Shown here: positions 37,622 through 47,690 of the stretch, one piece after another
Position numbering within the stretch: position 1 is the first letter of the stretch
How the letters are laid out: each line of letters starts with the position of its first letter
DNA from: Leucocoprinus leucothites
Taxonomy: Eukaryota; Basidiomycota; Agaricomycetes; Agaricales; Agaricaceae
Assembly: GCA_013368445.1 (NCBI GenBank)
Contig: JAACJO010000007.1
Location: 1,736,001-1,800,000 of the forward strand
DNA: 64,000 nt
Direction: 5' to 3'
Notes under the pieces: generated by a model
Seen by the model: the letters and a program-made list of their open reading frames with translations, nothing else
Database searches by the model: none
What the model was told of the DNA's origin: nothing
Made by a program: the position numbers and the translations under genes

Positions 37622-39965
37622 CATCCCTTCTTGTCCTCTTACCACCACCATCACTTGAGTTGGTGTCTTAGTTTGAGTACAATACTACATTGTCTACACT
37701 AGCAAAACATGGGTAGGCAAAAGTCTAAAGCTATCAGTCACAAAATTGCAAATATGGACCTCAACTCTGACATCACATCCAGTGATGACAAGCTTGATAT
37801 GATCAAAGAGCCTCCAGGCTCTCCACCTCCACCCAGCCAGTCTGCACAATAGTGGATTTCAAGGCTCTCACTGCCTCTATGAGGGCTGATGTTCTGTTGC
37901 CCTCACCCCTTCCCTCAGTGTCCACTGATGTTCCATTGCTGGCACCTACTACTCAGCCTCTGGTGACCTTTGGTCCCAAGGCCCCCCTCATTACTGGTGG
38001 TACCACATACTACCCAGTCCCCACTCCTCCCCTGATTGTGCTATCCACCCCATCCTCCTCCTCTAGGACTATGTCTGGAGATGATGCTGTGGCCAAGCAG
38101 GCTTTCAATGACCTCAGGAAGTTCACATGCTTCATGTGTGAGCTCCCCAATGATTCCCTCCTTGATGAGAAGTACACCAAGTCCTGTGCTGGCTACCTTG
38201 CTGGTGTAGTATTTGAATTTGAGATGAGCAGGCACAGCAGTACATGCATTTCCATGGACAAGGAGTGGGCTAGCCACAGCTGGACCACCTTCTGCTCCTT
38301 CATGCAGGGCTTCACTTACTTTGTCAAGCCTAAAGCCTGTTAGAGGAGGGTAATCTGACCAGACTCAGTCATCTTGGGTAAGTCAGCCATCTTGGCCACA
38401 TTTAGTCTTCTTGGGGGTCTCAGGGTCCTCAGTGATCTCAGCCTCCTTGGCCATTGACTATTGTTAGCATCATTCTATGTATACACCTTTGTACATGTTT
38501 GTCCCTATGTTTGTTTATATTTGTTTTGGTACTGTACAGTTGGTCTGTGCATTGTTATATATAGTTATGAACATGGCAAGGTTATCACCTTGTCATGTTC
38601 TACCTCAAATACAAAGCCCCTTACCCAGTTCCCTACTGCCCACAGCCTAATCCACTAGCACCTATGGGAAGTCACCATAGACTGCTCTTATTTTAACAAA
38701 GCCTCCCCTAAAGACATGCATGTTGTCCACGAGGCAACCCATGGATCTGCTGACAAAGCGAAACCACATGACATTGACATGGGCTCCCCCAAGGCACCCA
38801 AGCAAATGCCCAAGGCTGCATGGCCTGCCCCCCTGTACCACCTAAGCAAGTGCCCTCTAAGACCCATGCTAGTGGCCCTCCTCAAGTGCCTGCAAAGATG
38901 CCCATCCCTACTTCTGCTCTGGCACCTTGTCAGCACTCATTTGTAGAAGCCACTTGTTCTGGCACTTCAGCGTTGCCCATGTCACTCATCAAGCTGGCAT
39001 AGGCAAACATCTCCCTTGACCCTGATTGCATTGCCATGATGCATCAGACCATCACTGCTACTGCCAGCTCTGCCAAAAAGCTGCACATGACTACTGATGG
39101 GCCCACTCACCACTAATTGTTCCTTGATTTTACTGATGATGCCAGTAAGATCACTTATATCCATCACAAGGCCATGCACCTCCTCAATGACACCCTCTCA
39201 CATGCCAAGTCATCCTTGCATGTTGAGAATATCACCAAGGCATACAGCACTATTGCACTGTACACCTCCACCATGCCCTCGGACTCCAACATCACCATTG
39301 TTGAGTCTGCCATCCCCTCTGTCTTCACCACCCTGTTCAAGCTGAAGGCATGCTGCCCTAGGTCAAGGTCTTATCTCAAGATCCTCGACATCCCCTTCCA
39401 TGTAAATAGCGTCTGTATTACACTGGTCCAGATCACCAATCATATGTGATTGTCTCTGTTCAAGGACACTTTTGCTGATGTTTCATCCATGTGCATCATG
39501 CACAACTCCCCCAAGGCTGATACCACAACTGTTTGGTTTGACCTATGGGACTCTCAGTCAGGAGCCAGTGCCAAGAAGCTCCTCAACAAGTACCTTGACT
39601 TCAACAGTATGCAGGCCATCATCAAGCCTGCCTGTGCCCACCCTGGTGTCCCCCAGTGCCAGCACTGCTGGTGCTCCAGTCACTCTACTCCCACCTGCTG
39701 CAACTGTGCACTCAGGTGCTCCCAGTGTGGTGGTCCTCACTATAGTGAGAATTATTCCTCCACATCATTGTGCTGTAAGAGGAGTCTGAAGGCAAACCCC
39801 CCTATCCTGCCCATACCTGCTGGGGAGCCCTGTCCCCACATCTCATATATCAACTGCCAGGGTGACCATGCAGCTGATGATCAAAAGTGCCTGTTCTGGC
39901 ACCACTGGTTCGACTGTGATTGGCTTAGCCATCACAAGGAGGACAATAGGAGGCCCTGGGAGTAG
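37622..39965 (+). pseudogene. ORF1-only non-LTR element, copy b (degenerate, contains a solo LTR)
   Basis: It starts with CATCCCTTCTTGTCC at 37622; the ORF1 ATG is at 37709 (MGRQKSKAISHK) and a TAG follows near 37850. Recognisable blocks: PTTQPLVTFGPKAP, a solo LTR at 38338-38698, MHVVHEATHGSADKAKPHDI, AYSTIALYTSTMPSDSN, ACCPRSRSYLKILDIPF, TTTVWFDLWDSQSGASAK. A C-terminal cysteine array follows: CQHCWCSSHSTPTC (zinc knuckle), CSQCGGPHYSENY and CPHISYINCQGDHAADDQKC. Several in-frame stops are present. Alignment with copy d shows the same gene, one nucleic-acid-binding ORF with no polymerase after it. The 3' UTR seen in copies c and d is missing here. Confidence 0.7.
38338..38698. mobile_element. 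361-bp solo LTR (TGTTA...TAACA) with AAGCC target-site duplication
   Basis: The insert begins TGTTAGAGG and ends TTTTAACA, the usual TG...CA LTR termini with a short inverted TGTTA/TAACA. It is flanked by AAGCC at 38333-38337 and AAGCC at 38699-38703. Removing the LTR plus one AAGCC restores the ORF1 reading of copy b (VKP-KAS-PKDMHVVHE), which aligns with copy d. This is a clean single-LTR remnant left after LTR-LTR recombination, Ty1/copia-like by its termini. No related internal region is in the window. Confidence 0.85.
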
Positions 39966-40145
39966 GTCAAGTACCTACTTCAATATATCTTCCAACCCTG
40001 TCAGTATGTTGCTAGGGCCACATGCATATGTAAGCTTACTGTTAGAGGTCTGTGAGTTGGAATTTAGTTTCATTTTGTTACTATGCCACATCTCTTTACC
40101 ATCAAGTATTGTACTATATTTGGACAGGACTTTATCTATTCCCAT
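39966..40145. other. spacer between ORF1 copy b and the gypsy element
   Basis: 180 bp without coding potential or similarity to the 3' end of the other ORF1 copies. It is the left flank of the gypsy element; its last five bases (CCCAT) do not match the right flank (CCACT). Confidence 0.4.
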
Positions 40146-41547
40146 TGAAGAGGCAGAAACGTAGGTAGTGGACTAAAAGTGAAATTTATATATAACACCA
40201 CACCACACACAACTACTAAACTACATTGCTAATATGCTTCGCAAGTTCATGGGGGAGTATTACATAAGAGGAGAATGTCCTCAATAGAAGAACCAATGGG
40301 ATGACACAAGGGATATTGAGAGATTGGGGTCAAGATGAGAAGAGAATAGGGTTAATATGAGGAAAGTTTTGTAGCTACTGACAAGACAATGCTGCTCAAG
40401 AATAACTAGTTGATCCAACAGTGTTGCGATCTGCCTTCTATAGGTCCTTAAGAATGAAATGCTCCGATATCGAGATGTATGAGCTCACTACTCAACACCT
40501 GTATCTGGCAGCTCTATAGAATACACCCAAATCGTACCCAACAGGTTCTGTGACTGTTGATATATAGTCGATACACTCAATAGTGATCTTTGTGATCAAA
40601 CTTCACTCCCAACCTATAGGAATCTTGTAGAATAAGCTCGATTATATTGCTTTTGACTTGCTACTGGTCAAAGACCGAAGAGAAGACCACTTAATTGCAT
40701 TCAAGAACATTAGATTATCACTTTACACAACCTTCTAAGCATAGCTACAGCAGGTGGGGTTCCCTTGCTGCACCATACACTCGTGAGGCCCTTTTATATT
40801 GTTAGGAATGTCTAGAAAAGGAATACAACTCAGTAACTACAAGCATCTAACCTGAATACATTGTCCAATAGGAGGAATAGAGGAAATATTGTCTGTTCAC
40901 ATGCTCTAGATAGGGATCTTGTGCCTGGTATAATTATGATGAAGTCATTGCTACAGTGTTTCTTCAGTTGTGTATTGTCCCACTGGACTGCCACTGCATT
41001 GCCATGGCTTATTATCACATGCTCTATAGGCTTATGGGGTCTGGTGACCACCTTGACAATGCTCCAGAGCGATTGCTACGTTGTGCTGACAGATACTGAC
41101 AGAGTAATCCTCAGAAGAGTTGATCACTATTATATCAGCAAGGCTTGTGGTCTCTTCAAGAGTCTATTGTATGCTTAATGTAGTCATGCTCTTCAATAGC
41201 TTTTCCTGCTAATGATGGTAGCGAAGGTTAAAACTCTGTTTGCAAGGACCTCATGGCTTGGTCACTACTCCTTTATATTGAACACAAGGAGTTGAGATCA
41301 TAGTTGATCATAGGATATGCTCGCTATCGTGACTGCCAAATAGCGAAACCATTCCATAGTTACTAATCCTCGGGACATCAATAGAGCTGTAGCTACAGTT
41401 TTCACTTCCTTGCTACAGTTGTACTGGTCGTGAGGGAGGTCTCTCAATAGTCTTATGCAGTATCTAATAGCTTCGAGATAACCTTTTTGGATGGTATAGA
41501 ACATCAAAATATGTGTTTATAGGTTTATACGGACATTGGCCGTATCA
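40146..41547 (-). repeat. left LTR (3' LTR of the gypsy element)
   Basis: 1402 bp, TG...CA. About 98% identical to 53045-54446. By my count all of the roughly 26 differences are transitions, and they lie in the outer parts: none between about 40340 and 41250. Two matching open frames on opposite strands in the central part are shared by both LTRs only because that part is identical; I do not call them genes. Confidence 0.9.
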
Positions 41548-41562
41548 TCTCCCCATCACTAT
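41548..41562 (-). promoter_or_regulatory. polypurine tract for plus-strand priming
   Basis: On the minus strand the sequence directly before the LTR start TGATACGG reads GTGATGGGGAGA, a purine-rich tract ending exactly at the LTR. This is the expected position of the primer for second-strand synthesis. Confidence 0.6.
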
Positions 41563-42089
41563 AGATGACTGCCCTCAGTCTACTTATTGCTGGACCTCTC
41601 TATTGTATGCTTTTGACTTGGTATAACTGGCACTGACTCAATAGTGACCGCAACTCCTCGATGGTGAGGATCTAACCTCATCCCTTGCAGTCTCTTGATT
41701 GTTTCCACATTTTAAATGTTTTGTACAGCCTATCTCCATGCTTTCCTGGTACATTCTGCCGTGGTAGCACCTTTTAGACTCAATACCAGCGAGTATCAAC
41801 TCACCAGGTCCAGTATTGATGGCTGAGATGATCTAGTTACTGGATTCAGTTGCAATCTGATGGGATTGTGGATGATCTGATGGAATTCCTCGATATGGAA
41901 CCCAGTCTCCTTCCGGTCTCTAATGTCAAGTTCTCAACATTAGGGCTTCCCTGGTCTCTAAGTGCCTTGGGTGCCAATCCTTTCTATCTTATGTCTGGCT
42001 CTTGTACTTTTTCTATAGGCCTACCATAGGGAGTTTGGCTTGTTCTTGCGAGCTGAGTCATTCCAGGCTCTGGAACAGCCTAGAACAAC

Positions 42090-44100
42090 ATGAGACATCG
42101 CAAGGTAATCTTAAATGGCGCTTCCAAGCTTAATCTGATTGTTTATATAAACGGTCAAACCTGCTCTCTAGAGGCCCTTCTCTCTTCCTTCCCTACCCTC
42201 ATGATGCCCTCTGAATATACTCTCCCACTTTCCATCTTTAACCTCTTCACTGGAATGCCTCCTGAGGCTCACCTCTGTCACTTCATGGAAGAGGCCACTT
42301 GCCAGCACATCCCTATTGATTCTGCCACCTTGTCCTATATTCAGGACCTAGAACCTGTATCCCAAGTTGACTTCTGGTGTGATACTCTCCGCATCCACAA
42401 CCCTTCAGCATCATCGACCCCAGTTGCTCCTGTATCCGTGTCGTTGTGACCACCCAGACCATTGCAACCACACGCTCCACTTCTCCAGGCCGGGACTTTG
42501 ACAGGTAGCTCTAGTGAGTTGCTTATTATTCTCGTTTCTTCTGTTTTAACTTATCTTTTCTGGTTCTTAGTTCCTGACATTCCTCCCAGCTCCAAAATCG
42601 ATGAGGAGGAAGATATTGACGTTGAGATGGAGGTCATAGTACCTCCTGTCTCAGCGCCATCTACCCCTTTGAGGAAACGCCCTGCTCCAGCTGCAGATGC
42701 TTGTCACCCTCACCCTTGCAAGGTTCAGAAGTTGGAAAGTGCTGCTGTTGCACCTCCTCCAGTCGTCGCGAAGGGCAAAGCTACTGCCATAGTGACTCCT
42801 TCTCACTCCGTTGCCTCTCCCAATGATAGTATTGAGTTATCTCTGGAGGAGATCACAGAGAAAAGTATGTCATGTTTAATCTGTATCATATTCTGGGATT
42901 TCTGATAAAGAACTAGACTGTCCTAAACATGTTCTTATCCGAGACTTCAGTGTTACTGCAGGCTTGCCACTGATCAAGATGGCTCATGATTTGTATAATT
43001 TGCCATTGGACGTTCTCAAGGTAAGTTATATTCTCGTCTTGACTTGTTTTATCGTTGATCTTTTCTTAATCCTTTTTAACAGTACTGTCCCAGGGACCTG
43101 CACTGTTTAACTTGCATTATTCAGCACATTCCCCACTGCACCCACCGCTCTCATATCGACTTTGCCCAACCTCCTGGTCCTGAGGGTCTGATCGAAGTCA
43201 CCGATGAGGCCAAGGCCCTATTCCCTTGTCGTCGGTGTGTTAAGAAGGGAGCTGTGCACTGCAGCCATGGCAAGCCCTCGTTACTCATCCAGAGCTTGAG
43301 TGAATCGATGCGAGTGCTTCACTTGTCTAGTAGGACATGTGAGTACTATATTCTAGTTCTTTATATATATATATACATATATGTTTTTTTGCTTATTGTC
43401 TCTCATTAGATCTGCACTTGCGATTGGCCCATCTTAGCACAGCTTGGACCCAAGTTGAGGCTGCTGGGGCCAACTTGCAGCTCTGCACTTCGAACTTCAC
43501 CCATCTCGTGTCCAACCTTTCCCATGACCTGCTCAAGATGTGGGACTACCACACTGTCAATCCTGACTACTGGGTCAAGACTGGCCTTGCAGAGAGTCTC
43601 AAGGAGGTAGATGCCGTTTTCACAGCTGCAGAGGTAGTCCTGGGTAGCCGAGAAGTGGGGTCAGTTTGCAATACACCTCTCACCACTGCAGAGACTGGCG
43701 CCTGGGTTCTCGAAGCTCAGGGAATCATTTACGACTTCCTGACTCATTTTCATCAAATTCCTGAAGACCAGTGGCCTACCCTTCCAGCTCCCACAACCTG
43801 GACCCATTGTCGCGAGGGGGCGGTTGCATTTGCTGCTGCCCTTAAGGCTGATTCCATGGACAAGACTAAAGTGGGCACTCTCGAAGAGGAAGTAGAAGAA
43901 GAGGAAGTTATGCCCTCCTCTTTCCAAGTTCCCTCTTCACTTCCTCCTTCTTCCTTGCCGACTTCTGTCTCTGTGACACCCTCCTCTTCTCAAGCGGGCC
44001 CATCTTGTGGCAAACATGTCCTTCCTAATCACAACAAAGCTAAGAAGGTAACTCTCATATATCTTATCCTGCTCATTATTGCTAACCCCTGTCTATAGCA
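42090..44100 (+). CDS. antisense spliced gene A inside the gypsy element, unknown function
   Basis: Opposite to gag-pol, between integrase and the 3' LTR. Exon-like blocks are joined by good GT-AG signals: a first block from ATG 42090 to about 42430, VPDIPPSSKIDEEEDIDVEM to EEITEK ending at 42864, then 42917 (NCPKHVLIRDFSV...LPLDVLK) to 43020. A Cys/His-rich exon follows, beginning YCPRDLHCLTCIIQHIPHC and containing FPCRRCVKKGAVHCSHG, then 43412 to about 44049. Cysteine spacing suggests zinc binding, but I cannot name a family. The last exon is helical, ending in an acidic run (EEEVEEEE) and a Ser/Pro-rich tail. In contrast to gag-pol, the blocks contain few stops. It may be an element-borne accessory gene. 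Confidence 0.45.
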
Positions 44101-44850
44101 GTAGAGTATTGTATCTTGTGTCTTTGCTACAAGTGTTCAACCACTCGTTAGCACTTTCTCATGGCTGGGTTCAACCCTGGTCTTATGTATTTTCTTTTAC
44201 TTTCTTGTGCTTTCCTTGTTTCGTCACTAGTCACAATAGTCTGCTTTCTTGGTCTTAGGGAAGTCATCAGCCTTCGTGAGCTCCCATCTTCATTGTTTTC
44301 TTGTTCCACCTCATGTGTTATCGTTGCTCATGTCTTTACTATTTGTATACATCTCCACTTGTGTACTGTCTTCTCCAAATTCATTCTTGTGTTGCGCTAC
44401 TTATGCATGTGAGACTCTATACCCAGCATAAGTTCATTTTACTTATTTGGAAGATTCTTGTGACTGCCTGTTACCAAGGTCTTAGCTCTAGACGTATTAT
44501 ACTGATAACTGCACTAGCCCCTCTCCCCCTCACTATGTAAATGATGCCCCCATCGCTAACACATAGGGAAGTCCCTCATTTATTTCTAATTTGCAATATT
44601 GCCTGTGCCTCGCTAATGCATGTGACGCAACTGGAATACCACTTGCTATCACTTTGGAGCTCTGCTGCCGCCAGCATGTGATGGTATTGGCCAAAAATAT
44701 AAAATTGAAATTCGACCTTATCAGCAATATCCTGTCCAGAATGAGTCAACTAGCCTTAGGACATGGGTTTAAAAGCCCCAACTATTGTCACTATGACCTA
44801 CGCTCATCTCAACAACCCTCCTATTGCGAGCCTTGCTCTTCCCCTGCAGA
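44101..44850 (+). other. interval between antisense genes A and B
   Basis: Open frames here (44161-44412, 44301-44540) are hydrophobic and T-rich and look like non-coding sequence read as protein. No splice-supported exon is called. It probably contains the end of gene A and the promoter of gene B. Confidence 0.3.
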
Positions 44851-46200
44851 GATGTCTAATGCTACTCCTCTCTGTTCTGGTGAAACCACCAACACCTTTA
44901 TTGAGTTTGATGATGCTGTAGCAAACTTTCAGCACTGTCTTCAATGACTCTCCTGAGGTGAGATCACTATGAACTCCACCAAGAGCGCTCTCAATGCTAT
45001 TATTACCCCTGTGGTATGTAACCATCCATCTCTAAATGTAACATCAAAGACTGAGCTCTTAATACCTGTGTTCAGGAGGCCTTCGTTCACTTGTTCTCTA
45101 CCAATCCCTCTGCTGCTAGCAAGCCCAAACATTTCAGGCTAATTTCTCGAGCTTGTTGCATGTTCAAGACTTGGGGAAAGGACCATGATACCACCTATGT
45201 CTTCCCTCCCATCGCTAATCAGCTCCGGTCTATCAACCAACAGTACAACTGTACCAAAGCCAAGTCTGGCAAAGGAGGAGTTTCTGCTCCATCTGTGACT
45301 TCTCCTGTCAAGAGCTCTGCTGCAAATGTCACGAGTGCTATCACCACTGCTGCCAATAGTAACACTAGCAAGTCTTCAGCTCCCCCTAAAAAGGCAAGTT
45401 CCTCTTGCTTGTGATTGCTATCCTGATGATAGTGACCATCTATAGCGATGTTGTGGCAAGACTGTTGTCTCCTCTGACACGGTCCCATCTTCTGATTCTG
45501 AAAATGACAAAGTCCAGATTGTCAATCACACTACTGAGAACACTGTTCCCCATGCTATATCCCCTGGGCCGGTTCATTGCTATTATCCAGCTCTCACTCT
45601 ATATAGCTAATGCTTTCTTTCTTCCAGAGTCAGATGGTAGTCAACAATGAAGGCTCCACCAGCACTGCTCCTAGTGCTACCCCATCTGGCTTTATTACCA
45701 ATGCTAATGTTGGGGTATTAAGTTTTCTCTGCTGACTTTCTGCTCTTGAGACTCAACCCTCTTTCCTACAGGACTTCGAGAAGTGTTCCTCTACTGTGTG
45801 TATCCCTTATGGCTCTGTACCAGGTATGGATATTCACAGCAAGGCTTATAAACGTGCCGTCCAGCTTGCTACCAAGACTGTGTACTTCTCCTCTAGTCGT
45901 GCTCAAGATGGTCAGCATCCCATGTTACTGGTAGCTATAGACTGTCCTGATTAAAGTCCATCAATAGCAACCTCTATGGTCGAGGCTACATCTGGCTTTG
46001 TGGCTCTAGCAGAAGAGCTTTATGACTCCATGCTTCAATTGTGTACTAGTGATGTTGCTCAATTCAGTTTGGTAGTAGCCTCTGAATGTGTTCTGAATAG
46101 TATTCGTGATGTAGAGGCCACTGTTCAATGCTATCAGGCCTCCATTGTTGACCATGACCGCATTACTGCTGTTTACAATTCAAAGTCCAAGTCTGCCTAG
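44851..46200 (+). CDS. antisense spliced gene B inside the gypsy element, unknown function
   Basis: A second run of plus-strand exon-like blocks. It starts with MSNATPLCSGETTNTFIEFD (from about 44851), continues with AFVHLFSTNPSAASKPKHFR and a Ser/Thr/Ala/Lys-rich segment to about 45392. A block GDFEKCSSTVCIPYGSVPGM-type reading (exon from 45774) follows, and the last one is MVEATSGFVALAEELYD to KSKSA, stop at 46198-46200. Intron signals (for example GCAAGT at 45393 and GTAGCT at about 45930) are plausible but unverified. No known domain recognised. It converges with the end of integrase at 46371. Confidence 0.35.
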
Positions 46201-46370
46201 TCCTTCAATAGTGATAGCTTTTATCTTGTCAAGCAAAAGTGTAGAGTAGTTTTACTCTCTACTTTGTTCTGTAGCGAGGTTTTGTAATCCATGCTTTTGA
46301 TGAAAGCTATTCCTTGTCTGACTTGTCGCAAGTATTATCTTCTATACTGTTGATGTCTTCAGTCCTTGCA

Positions 46371-47690
46371 TCAAGTCTTGACATGCTCATTATACTTAAT
46401 CCTCTGTCTTGCAAGATAGGGAATGACTCTGACTGCAGCTACCTTGTTCTGCCATACAGATCCGTCCATCTCAGCTAGTATGAATGCCCCTCCTTTCAGC
46501 TTCCTAATGACAATCATAGGTCCTAAATAGCGAGGCTTCATCTTTCTGTCCGCAGACATCGTGATTGCAGAGTTCTTTACTAATACCAGACTTCCTGGTG
46601 ACAGGTTAAACTCTTTGATTTTGTGCTTTAGTTCTACTTCTAGTCTTAAAGCCCTCTGCATCTTTTCTTTACTGATTCTAGCTCGCATGTCTTCAACATG
46701 ATCCACATGCTTTGCCAGAGCCTGTGCTCGAAGCCCTATCAACTCTGTTGTCGATATCATCTTCTCAGGGTACTTAACTAGCCAAGTTGCTTCAACTATG
46801 TCGAGCAGGATGGTAGGGTGCGCTCCTGTTACCATAAAATATGGTGAGCAACCAGTCCCCTTCCTGATAGTGATCCTGTCTGCCCACATCACATGATGCA
46901 GCAACTAGTACCACTTCTTGATATCTCCTCCTGTAGCTTTGAATAGCATCTGCCTAAGGTCCCAATGTGGTCTCTTGACCACACCATTCACTTGAGAATT
47001 GTAGGGAGAAATAGTAACACCTTTAATGTCATACTTTTCCTCTAGCCAAGCCACAGCTTTCTTAAAAGGGGTACCATTGTCTGTAACAATTTTGACCAAA
47101 CTTCCCCATCTACAAATGACGTCCTCAAACAGCCACTGACCAATAGTTCTGGCTGTCTCTTATCTTAGAGCTCTCGCTTCCATCCAGGATGAGAGTCCAC
47201 ATCGTCCATGAACAATGTAGCTACACCCATTAGACAGGGGGGAGATATGTACTGTGTCTGCATGTAGGATTTGGAATATCAAAGGTGTATGTGTCACTAC
47301 TGGTGGTATCTCAAGAGCCCTCTTTTGCCTTACCTGGCACAGATGGCAGGTCTTAACATACCAGGTGGCATCCTCTTCTACCTCTGGCCACCAGAAGCGT
47401 TGCTGGATGAGCCTGCTAGTAGCATACACTCCTCTATGTCCCATTTTGTCATGGCAGGCTTTCAATATACTCATTCTTTCATCTTTCTTGATGAACAGTT
47501 GTGGGTAACTACCCCCTGCATTTTTCCTATATAGACGACCATCTGAATTGTCTAGCCAGAAATGCAACACTGCTCTCAAGAACTTGGCTTGCTCAGGACT
47601 CATTTTCTCTAAACTAAGCCCACTCTGCTTGCTCGCTAGGAACCCCTTGATTTTGTCCATTCTTTTGTCCATATGATTAGCTGTTTCAGA
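46371..47690 (-). pseudogene. gypsy integrase, inactivated
   Basis: Minus-strand frame from about 47672 to stop 46371. The HHCC zinc domain is present (CHDKMGHRGVYATSRLIQQR, then TCHLCQ). The catalytic core has its first Asp in HADTVHI and the second in IVTDNGTPF. The third position, normally the Glu of the DDE triad in the NG-x-x-E-R-P-H segment, is Lys here (NGVVKRPHWDLRQ). Two in-frame stops break the frame: TAA at 47161-47163 after EARALR and TAG at 46905-46907 in [17 protein letters not shown], the latter where the family has a Trp. The C-terminal domain ([23 protein letters not shown]) is recognisable. Confidence 0.85.

Noticed and set aside
40830..41178. Overlapping open frames of 73 and 105 codons repeated exactly at 53729-54077
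   Set aside because: They lie in the identical central part of the two LTRs and overlap on opposite strands. Their conservation is explained by LTR identity, with no protein-like motif.
43355..43385. (TA)n tract as an origin or regulatory element
   Set aside because: It sits inside a plausible intron of antisense gene A and is a simple dinucleotide repeat.
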